Assembly: GCA_016297415.1 (NCBI GenBank)
Contig: JAEDGQ010000072.1
Location: 1-10,448, forward strand
Length of the DNA stretch: 10,448 nt
Direction: 5' to 3'
Source: Treponema sp.
Lineage (GTDB): Bacteria; Spirochaetota; Spirochaetia; Treponematales; Treponemataceae
Shown in pieces: positions 1 through 5,734 of this stretch. The translations under genes and the position numbers were made by a program. Position 1 is the first letter of the stretch; every line of letters begins with the position of its first letter. A model generated the notes under the pieces. That model made no database searches. It was not told the DNA's origin and was given only the letters and a program-made list of their open reading frames with translations.

Positions 1-116
1 CACTCCTTTGCGCCATTTTTCAATACAAAATCAGTTATAATGCGTTTGCCCTGTTGTTTAAGCTGAATTTTTAGGTAATAAAAAGATATTTATTAGATTT
101 CTGTATTTCAGTGTAC
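1..116. other. left-edge intergenic stretch
   Basis: I see no convincing gene here. The + strand is open from the left edge to a TGA at 64-66, but the reading has no family resemblance. On the minus strand, positions 3-10 read CAAAGGAG, a good ribosome binding site for a divergent gene whose start would lie just beyond the left edge. A TATAAC-like box on the same strand lies near 35-42. A second + strand TATAAT sits at 36-41 without a good -35. A divergent upstream gene is possible but unproven. Confidence 0.3.
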
Positions 117-122
117 TATAAT
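117..122 (+). promoter_or_regulatory. -10 box of the promoter for the leader RNA and gene 1
   Basis: The hexamer is a perfect TATAAT. It lies about 30 nt before the first conserved block of the structured leader and 150 nt before the start codon of gene 1. No good -35 hexamer stands 16-18 nt upstream; the best is the poor TTAGAT at 93-98. The expected transcription start is near 129, which would place the whole leader in the transcript. This fits housekeeping sigma recognition in an AT-rich genome, where chance -10 matches are also common. Confidence 0.5.
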
Positions 123-145
123 AAATCTGTACCCGTATTGGTTTG

Positions 146-271
146 AGGAGGTGTGATAAAAATTCGTCTGTGTAGTTTTTATCACTCAAGTTTTAAAAAT
201 GCGTTGCATTCACAAACTTGGATTCAGCACCTTCTGTGTCACTGCTAATGCGGTACTTACAAGGAGTGAAA
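146..271 (+). promoter_or_regulatory. structured leader RNA, copy A (candidate cis-regulatory element)
   Basis: This untranslated leader of gene 1 folds by eye into a series of stems. The 5' block is AGGAGG (146-151). P1 pairs 153-164 with 174-185 (12 bp, one G.U). P2 pairs 187-193 with 214-220. P3 lies inside P2 and pairs 198-202 with 206-210 around a GTT loop. P4 pairs 227-230 with 236-239. P5 pairs 241-245 with 250-254 around a TAAT loop. The ribosome binding site AAGGAG (261-266) ends 5 nt before the ATG. The same order of elements, with different stem sequences in P2 and P3, precedes gene 6. The P4 loop region (230-235) is complementary to the 5' AGGAGG block, and its first four bases to the AAGG of the ribosome binding site, which suggests translational control. 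I recognise no known riboswitch class. A mobile or dispersed repeat is the main alternative. Confidence 0.6.
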
Positions 272-973
272 ATGAAAATCAGTAAACTTATTGTTATGGC
301 AGCTGCTTTTTTAACAGTTGGATGTGCAAGCACTTTTGCAAAGGCAAAAGTAAAAGAAAACAAAATTGTAGTTCAGAGACTGGACTGGCAGGGTTCTACA
401 ACAGGAAGAGATGTTCCTGACTGGGTTGACCATGTAGTAGACGGTGATGCTCAGATTGTAGCTAAAGAACTTAAAATCGATCCAAAACAGTATAAAGTAT
501 TTGTAGTTTCAGCACGCAACAAGAATCTTGAATTCCTTAAAACATGGACAGATAACGTAGAAGTAATTTCGGAGGTTTCACAGACACTTTCAAGAGTTGT
601 TTCTAACGATATCCGTGCTAATTCAAAAGGTTCTGAAGAAGAAATTAAACGGGACATTGATACAGCTACTAAAGTATGTAACCTTATTCACCTTAGTGGT
701 CTTGAAAAGAAGAATCAGTACTGGATCAAAACTCGTACAGGTAAAAAACCAAATCCTAAAAAGGATTCGGACTTTGAAGAACCAATTTATACATACTATG
801 TTGTTTATATCATGGATCTTAATTCATACAACGATGCAGTAGCAAAAGCTATGGACGAAGCTTACAATCAGGGTGTAATTACAGACCAGGCTGGTAACCT
901 TAAGTCAATTATGCTTACTGCTCTTGCAAAAGACATTGCTCCAGAAGCACTGGCAAAACAGGCTGCTGAATAA
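272..973 (+). CDS. small predicted lipoprotein, LPP20-like, function unknown
   Basis: This 233-residue secreted protein has no function I can name. The N-terminus is a hydrophobic signal sequence ending in LTVGC (Cys18), a plausible spirochaetal lipobox, so it is probably a lipid-anchored periplasmic or outer-membrane protein. Residues about 36-80 contain a PDWV motif and an AKELKID stretch that align with gene 2. A helical, charged segment follows (about 95-140). A strand-rich part then ends in the motif YTYYVVYI (173-180), and a final helix is rich in Ala and Lys. The P-x-W opening resembles LPP20/FlgP-type lipoproteins, but the match is weak. The reading frame stays open upstream to a TTG at 218. 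I chose the ATG at 272 because AAGGAG ends 5 nt before it and the upstream part is structured leader. A strong terminator follows, so it is probably monocistronic, with the operon downstream expressed by read-through or its own promoter. Confidence 0.8.
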   Translation: MKISKLIVMAAAFLTVGCASTFAKAKVKENKIVVQRLDWQGSTTGRDVPDWVDHVVDGDAQIVAKELKIDPKQYKVFVVSARNKNLEFLKTWTDNVEVISEVSQTLSRVVSNDIRANSKGSEEEIKRDIDTATKVCNLIHLSGLEKKNQYWIKTRTGKKPNPKKDSDFEEPIYTYYVVYIMDLNSYNDAVAKAMDEAYNQGVITDQAGNLKSIMLTALAKDIAPEALAKQAAE

Positions 974-990
974 TCATCAGCATAATTACA

Positions 991-1022
991 GCGTCACTGG
1001 AAATGACTGGTGACGCTTTTTT
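991..1022 (+). terminator. Rho-independent terminator after gene 1
   Basis: The arms GCGTCACTGG (991-1000) and CTGGTGACGC (1007-1016) pair over 10 bp, including two G.U pairs, around the loop AAATGA. Six T follow at once (1017-1022). It lies 18 nt after the stop of gene 1 and separates that gene from the operon starting at 1090. Confidence 0.9.
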
Positions 1023-1030
1023 CGTATTTT

Positions 1031-1061
1031 ATCAGCGGAGGTTTTAAGGCCGTCCGCTGAT
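1031..1061 (+). repeat. 9-bp perfect inverted repeat upstream of gene 2
   Basis: ATCAGCGGA (1031-1039) and TCCGCTGAT (1053-1061) are exact inverted copies around a 13-nt loop (1040-1052). The stem would form only 9 nt after the gene 1 terminator and 28 nt before the start of gene 2. There is no T-tract, so it is not a terminator. It could be a 5' stabilising hairpin, a processing site or a dyad operator for the operon. The sequence does not decide between these. Confidence 0.55.
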
Positions 1062-1089
1062 TGCATTTCCATTGAATTGAGAGAGTTTA

Positions 1090-1497
1090 ATGAAAAGGGC
1101 ACTTTTTTTGCTTTTTTTAATCCTGTCACTGATTCCCGTTACAGCGGAAAGTTCTAAAAATCAGCAGTATGTTGCAGATTATAAAGGAATGGAAGCCGGC
1201 GGTCATATTCCACGATGGATAAAATATGCAGACAATGACAATCTCAAAAAAATTGCATCGGAACTAAAAATAGAGAAAGAAAAAAAGGTTCTCTTATACA
1301 AAACTGAATCAACTTCACTTTCCATGGCAAAACTTCTTGTTACTTCTCAGATGGCACAGAATGAGTCTGAAGGTGATGTTTCAATTGTAAACGGTTTGGA
1401 ATTTGTAACTGATTTCTGGATTTTAACCGGAAATTACACTTCTGCTAAGAAAAAGTATTTATATTACGCAGTATATAAAACAGACAGAAAAGAATAG
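1090..1497 (+). CDS. short secreted paralogue of gene 1, function unknown
   Basis: This 135-residue protein is a shortened relative of the gene 1 product. It has an N-terminal signal peptide of about 19 residues with a likely signal peptidase I site after VTA. There is no lipobox Cys, so it should be soluble in the periplasm. Residues 30-75 (DYKGMEAGGHIPRWIKYADN onward, then ASELKI) match DWQGSTTGRDVPDW and AKELKID of gene 1. Residues 105-130, with FW at 109-110 and YYAVYKTD at 125-132, match the YW at 150-151 and YYVVYIMD (175-182) of gene 1. Compared with gene 1 it lacks part of the central charged segment and the whole C-terminal helix. The start is ATG with a weak GAGAG ribosome binding site (1081-1085). 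It is the first gene of a tight operon, 11 nt before gene 3. Its job may be as an accessory to the caspase-like proteins downstream, but only gene order supports that. Confidence 0.75.
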   Translation: MKRALFLLFLILSLIPVTAESSKNQQYVADYKGMEAGGHIPRWIKYADNDNLKKIASELKIEKEKKVLLYKTESTSLSMAKLLVTSQMAQNESEGDVSIVNGLEFVTDFWILTGNYTSAKKKYLYYAVYKTDRKE

Positions 1498-1508
1498 GAG
1501 CGGAGAAA

Positions 1509-3026
1509 ATGAGTTTAAAAAAATCTTTAGCATTTATTACAGCTTTATGTATTTTTTCCGGAGCTTTCTGTCAGAAGGTAATTGAAACTGAAGGAACTGG
1601 AAAAACAGAGGACTTGGCTAAAAGCTCTGCACTTCAGCAGATGTCCCAGACTTTCAGAACTTATGTTCAGTCTTCAACAGATGCTTCCCAGTCCATGACT
1701 CAAACTGAAGGAAAAAAAACAAAGACAACTTCAATTGCCACAATGGAAAGAAGAATTCTTGTTTCCAGCGAAATGCCTCTTTATGGCGTTACCTTCAAGT
1801 CTTCAAATAACGGCAAAAAGGGAGACCAGCTTGAATTTACAGTTACAGCTACTATGAATTCAAAAAATGCGCTGCCTTCTTACAAAAAAGAAATAAAAAA
1901 TCTTACAGATAAAATCAACGCCAGAGTTAAAGCTTTGCCTGGACTTACAGGTGACAAAGAAGACAATGAATGGCAGCTTCTTTCGGCAGACTATGCAGCT
2001 TTTGATAAACTGGAAATGGTTATGCATGTACTGGGGGAAGATAATAAAAATCTTCCGGAACTTTCTTCTGCTGATTTCAGAATCAGATACGAACAGCGGG
2101 CTAAAGAAATTACAAATCTGGAAAAAGCCGGAGAGGTAATTGCGGCAGCAATTGTTAAACAGGCTGCATCAAGAAACATTTATGTATATCCGGCACTTTT
2201 TGAAGGGGAAAATACTTCAACAGAATTTTCGATTGCACTGGCAAATTCAGTAAAGACCAAACTGGGCAGAAATCTTGCACTTACAAAACTTACTTCAAAT
2301 TCAGAATTAAAGGGTTCATATTATTTTGCACCTGGTTCTGTAGATGGCGAAGATATTATTGTAAGTTATTATCTGTGCCATAAAGACGGCAGCGTTCTTG
2401 CTTCCAGCGGAATGATTAAAATTCCTTACAGAGTTTACAGTCCTTACAAATATATTCCGAGAAATTATGACCTGCAGTCAGAAATTGCAGCCGGTCGTGT
2501 AGCAAATCCTGCATTTGATGTTTCAATCAGAATCAATGGTGACAGAAATGCTTTGGAATTGAAAAGAGCTGATCCTCTTATAATTGAAGTCAGAGCTTCG
2601 GCCCCTTGTTACATTTATGTTCTGGGCTATGTTTATAATGATGAAACGGATCCTTATACTTATCTTTACCCGTTTTATCCGGCTCTTGAAGGAAAAGAAA
2701 TGTTTGTGCGGAAAATTGGTGCAAACGAAATAAACAGATGGGTATGTATAAATCCGGTAATGGATGACGAAGTTCAGGCTCTGGAAGTAGAACCTCCCTA
2801 TGGTGAAGAGATGCTTTATGTCTTTGCTTCAACAACGGAGGATTATGATGAATTTGTTTCTAAAATACCGTCGTATATAGAAACAGATACAGCTTATGTT
2901 GTAAGTGGTTCACCAGTTCAGACTGTTGCAAAAACAAGGGCCATAAATATTAAAAGAGTAGCCAATAAGGCTTCAAAAGTAGTAAATACAGCGGAAAGTA
3001 CAGTTTCCTTTGCTAGTCATAAATAA
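1509..3026 (+). CDS. secreted protein with LPP20-like, TolB/FlgO-like and DUF4384-like domains
   Basis: This 505-residue exported protein has a signal peptide of about 21 residues ending GAFC-Q. Cys21 is a poor lipobox, so anchoring is uncertain. Residues about 22-118 look like the LPP20/FlgT N-terminal fold: a GTGKTEDLAKSSALQQ helix, then LYGVTFKSS and a strand reading LEFTVTATM. Residues about 120-220 are helical. Residues about 222-305 (NIYVYPALFEGE, then SIALANSVKTKL and GSYYFAPGS) resemble TolB/CsgG/FlgO-type envelope domains. Residues about 335-445, with NALELKRADPLIIEVRA, CYIYVLGYV and YLYPF, match the pattern of DUF4384, a domain known to occur with caspase-like peptidases. That agrees with the two caspase genes that follow. 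AGGAG at 1496-1500 overlaps the stop of gene 2, and the gap to gene 4 is 17 nt, so translation is probably coupled. I infer an envelope scaffold or sensor for the caspase pair. No enzymatic motif is visible. Confidence 0.8.
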   Translation: MSLKKSLAFITALCIFSGAFCQKVIETEGTGKTEDLAKSSALQQMSQTFRTYVQSSTDASQSMTQTEGKKTKTTSIATMERRILVSSEMPLYGVTFKSSNNGKKGDQLEFTVTATMNSKNALPSYKKEIKNLTDKINARVKALPGLTGDKEDNEWQLLSADYAAFDKLEMVMHVLGEDNKNLPELSSADFRIRYEQRAKEITNLEKAGEVIAAAIVKQAASRNIYVYPALFEGENTSTEFSIALANSVKTKLGRNLALTKLTSNSELKGSYYFAPGSVDGEDIIVSYYLCHKDGSVLASSGMIKIPYRVYSPYKYIPRNYDLQSEIAAGRVANPAFDVSIRINGDRNALELKRADPLIIEVRASAPCYIYVLGYVYNDETDPYTYLYPFYPALEGKEMFVRKIGANEINRWVCINPVMDDEVQALEVEPPYGEEMLYVFASTTEDYDEFVSKIPSYIETDTAYVVSGSPVQTVAKTRAINIKRVANKASKVVNTAESTVSFASHK

Positions 3027-3043
3027 GCGGGAGAAGAGAAGAA

Positions 3044-5713
3044 ATGAAAAAATCATTAGTTTTAATTTTACTGGCAGTTCTTGGGGTTTCACTTTTTGCC
3101 CAGAAAAACGGGACAAGCAGAAAAAGATATGCACTTGTTATCGGAAATGAAAAGTATTCTGATTATCCTCTCAGTTCCAGTGTGGCAGATGCTCAGGCTG
3201 TAGCAGCAGCTCTGACAGAAAAAGAATTTGATGTAACCTTAAAGAAAAACCTGACAGATACTGAGTTTAAGGCTGTCTTAAATGAATTTGTTGATAAGGT
3301 AAACAGAGATTTTCATTGTGTTTCTCTTGTTTACTATACAGGACATGCGTTTACAGAAAGTGAAAAAAACTATCTGCTTCCTGTAAACAATGATAAATTT
3401 CATTCTCCTGACGCTGCAAAAAAGTATGGTTTTGACATACAGGCTGATGTAGCTGACAGAATCAAAACTGAAGCTCAGATTTACATTATTGACGGTGCTT
3501 ATGACAATCCCTTTAAGGTTGAAGGAACTCGTGCCATTGGTATTAAAGGCGGTCTTTCGGCATCTCGGGTTGCAAAAGAAAGTACTGTGGGATTTTTGTT
3601 CTCGGCTTCTCCAAATACAACAGTTTTAACACCTTCCGGAAAAAACTCTGTGTTTGCAACTGCAGTTGTAAACGAAATCAACACAAGCACAAAGAATCTT
3701 TCTGCAACTTTCAATGCAATTAAAGATTCAGTAAGTTCTGCTACAAAAAATGAACAGATTCCTTATTCAAGTGCAACTTCCCTTGAATTTGCTTTTAATG
3801 GAGATGAGCTTACAGCCCTTAAAGCAGCAAAAGCCCTGGAAGCTGCAGATTCTGCTTCTCTTGAAAGTTTTGCCCTTAAAAAGTCATATGAAACAGAACA
3901 GACAGAATTAAACATTTTAAAAAGCGGTCTTTCTTCCCAGTCAGAAGCAGAAGTATTAAGACTTTCGCAAGAAGCTCTTGAACAGCGCCGCCGTCAGCAG
4001 GAAGAAGACAGACAGCGTGCATCAGAAGAAGCCTTAATGGCAGCACAGCGTTCTGCAGCAGATAACGCAGTAATTTCAGCCCGCCGTGCAGAATTTGAAG
4101 CCAGAGCATCTGCTCTCTCTGGCAGTATGAAAAAAGACTCAACTGTTGAAGACAGACTTGATTATATTGAGCAGATGAAAACCAATCTCTATGATCTTCG
4201 TCAGGTTGCACAGAAACAGATTGAAGAAAACAATGAAATAATAGACGAACAGACTGAAGGGAAGATCGAAGATATATGGTCTGCTAAACTTCAGATTACA
4301 GAAAAAGACAGTTATGGAAATATGACTGCCAGTGCAAATGCCCGTCGTCAGAAAAAAGTTGATGTAGTAAAGACAGAGGCAGAAGCAGCTAAAGCAAGTT
4401 ATGCAGCTGCAAAAAACAGGCAGATTGCTCAGGATAACAAAAAATGGCTTCCTCAGATTGGAACTGCTTATTCTAAACTTGAAAGTTCCACATATTCTGT
4501 AACATCTTTAAGTGATGCTTTGACAGTTCGTGTGGGAAATTATGATGGTTCCACAGGTACATGGAATCTTCATATCACATCTGAACTTTTCGGATATACA
4601 AGTCTTTTTACTCAGGATATTCCGCTTTCATATACTGATGTAACAGGAAAGAAGAATACAGACATTACAAAAATGAATGATGCCCAGATGGCAGCATACA
4701 ATGACGATGTAATGATTTTCGATTCTTTGTTCCGTAGTGCAACACCAGTATTTTATGTAAAGCTTTCTTATAAGATTATGCGTTGGAAAGAAGCCAGCGA
4801 ATATCATTTTGTCCCTGTAAAGTGTGAAGTAATTCGTCTTGGAAAAAAGAATAAGACAATTCATACAGTAAAAACTGCAGAAATGGACAGTGCAAATTTC
4901 ATTCTCTATCCTCAGGTTGAAATTCGTACACTGGCAGAACGTTCTGAAGATTATGAAAAGGCAACAAAAATTCTTGCTGCAGAAAACAAGCGGAAACCTC
5001 AGCCAAAGGTAGAAAAACCTGCAAAGCAAGAATACTCATCTTCTTACGATTCATATTATTCGGATAATTCGTACGACAAGGAAGAAAAGAAAGAAAAGTC
5101 AGAAAAACTTCACGGTCGCAACGGACTTTATTTCTCAGGCAATTTTGTTCAGGCAGATATGTTTGAAAATAATGTATTCCCAGAAACAATGGCAAAAAAA
5201 TATGGTGACCAGAAAGGTATGGGTGGTTCTGTAAGTTTAGCCTTCAGTCAGGGTGGTCTGTTATATACAGAACTTACAGGTGGATTAACTAAAATTAAAT
5301 TTGGAGATTTCTATGATGAATGTCCAAAAGAAGTTCAGAAAGAACTTGATAAGAATGTTTATTATGGAAAACTTTCAGAGGGTCTTTCTTTGAATTTTGG
5401 AAACAGAGTTCGTCCCTTTGTTTATGGAGGTGCTTCATTTATGGCAAGTCCATATAATTTTATTAATCTTGGGGATAAGGATAAGCTTATTGGACTTCAT
5501 GCAGGCGGTGGCTTTGACTTTATTTTTGACAAACATCTTATGCTGACTTTCGGTGCTGATTATGGATGGATGCACTTCTGGAACAGTTTTAAAGAAGGCG
5601 TAGATGTAAAAGAAAAAGGAACAACTGTTCATAAAACTGGAAAACTTGATGTATTGAAGCATCCTGATTTTCATATGATTGATTTTAAAATCGGTTTTGG
5701 ATTTACCTGGTAA
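3044..5713 (+). CDS. caspase-family (peptidase C14) pseudoprotease with outer-membrane barrel-like C-terminus
   Basis: This 889-residue exported protein has a signal peptide (residues 1-19, cleavage near LFA-Q). Residues about 27-255 form a caspase-like domain: KRYALVIGNEKY, the catalytic-His motif YYTGHAF (H101), and IIDGAYDNPF where active relatives have DACRNNPF. Codon 3497-3499 is GCT, giving Ala152 in place of the nucleophilic Cys, so it is predicted to be proteolytically dead. Residues about 258-465 are a long Ala/Glu/Arg/Gln-rich coiled coil. Residues about 480-625 (VRVGNYDGSTGTWNLHI and following) form a beta-rich domain shared with gene 5. A Ser/Tyr/Lys-rich linker (about 640-690) leads to about 200 residues of alternating strands ending GFGFTW, typical of an 8-stranded outer-membrane barrel with a terminal aromatic residue. 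GGGAG (3029-3033) precedes the ATG. It probably arose with gene 5 by duplication. I infer a regulatory or scaffolding pseudoenzyme partner of gene 5. Confidence 0.85.
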   Translation: MKKSLVLILLAVLGVSLFAQKNGTSRKRYALVIGNEKYSDYPLSSSVADAQAVAAALTEKEFDVTLKKNLTDTEFKAVLNEFVDKVNRDFHCVSLVYYTGHAFTESEKNYLLPVNNDKFHSPDAAKKYGFDIQADVADRIKTEAQIYIIDGAYDNPFKVEGTRAIGIKGGLSASRVAKESTVGFLFSASPNTTVLTPSGKNSVFATAVVNEINTSTKNLSATFNAIKDSVSSATKNEQIPYSSATSLEFAFNGDELTALKAAKALEAADSASLESFALKKSYETEQTELNILKSGLSSQSEAEVLRLSQEALEQRRRQQEEDRQRASEEALMAAQRSAADNAVISARRAEFEARASALSGSMKKDSTVEDRLDYIEQMKTNLYDLRQVAQKQIEENNEIIDEQTEGKIEDIWSAKLQITEKDSYGNMTASANARRQKKVDVVKTEAEAAKASYAAAKNRQIAQDNKKWLPQIGTAYSKLESSTYSVTSLSDALTVRVGNYDGSTGTWNLHITSELFGYTSLFTQDIPLSYTDVTGKKNTDITKMNDAQMAAYNDDVMIFDSLFRSATPVFYVKLSYKIMRWKEASEYHFVPVKCEVIRLGKKNKTIHTVKTAEMDSANFILYPQVEIRTLAERSEDYEKATKILAAENKRKPQPKVEKPAKQEYSSSYDSYYSDNSYDKEEKKEKSEKLHGRNGLYFSGNFVQADMFENNVFPETMAKKYGDQKGMGGSVSLAFSQGGLLYTELTGGLTKIKFGDFYDECPKEVQKELDKNVYYGKLSEGLSLNFGNRVRPFVYGGASFMASPYNFINLGDKDKLIGLHAGGGFDFIFDKHLMLTFGADYGWMHFWNSFKEGVDVKEKGTTVHKTGKLDVLKHPDFHMIDFKIGFGFTW

Positions 5714-5734
5714 AAATAAAGGAGAGAAAAAAAT

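Noticed and set aside
1..15. Minus-strand gene starting with ATG at 15-13
   Set aside because: The ATG lacks a ribosome binding site and only five codons remain in the window. CAAAGGAG at 10-3 fits better as the ribosome binding site of a gene starting outside the window, which cannot be verified.
153..248. Upstream open reading frame GTG 153 to TAA 246 in leader A, and GTG 8506 to TAA 8527 in leader B
   Set aside because: AGGAGG lies only one base before GTG, too close for initiation. The two readings have different lengths and diverge after three or four codons, whereas the RNA stems are preserved.
218..271. TTG start giving gene 1 an 18-residue N-terminal extension
   Set aside because: The extension would come before a typical signal sequence, has no ribosome binding site of its own, and overlaps stems P2, P4 and P5 of the leader. 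The ATG at 272 has AAGGAG at good spacing.
1031..1061. Third, degenerate copy of the leader before gene 2
   Set aside because: GCGGAGGTTTTAAGG recalls GCGGTGTTTTAAAAGG of the leader tail, but the stem pairs differently and no P1-P3 block is present. I judge the likeness too short.
3497..3499. Ala152 of gene 4 as a sequencing error for Cys
   Set aside because: GCT to a Cys codon needs two base changes, and neighbouring residues of the motif (G151, Y153, D154) also differ from the active form, so the change looks genuine.
4628..5029. 133-codon antisense reading frame within gene 4, and other antisense or shifted frames inside genes 3-6
   Set aside because: They lie wholly inside well-supported genes, have Cys/Phe/Leu-rich low-quality sequences typical of reversed AT-rich coding DNA, and show no domain or ribosome binding site support.
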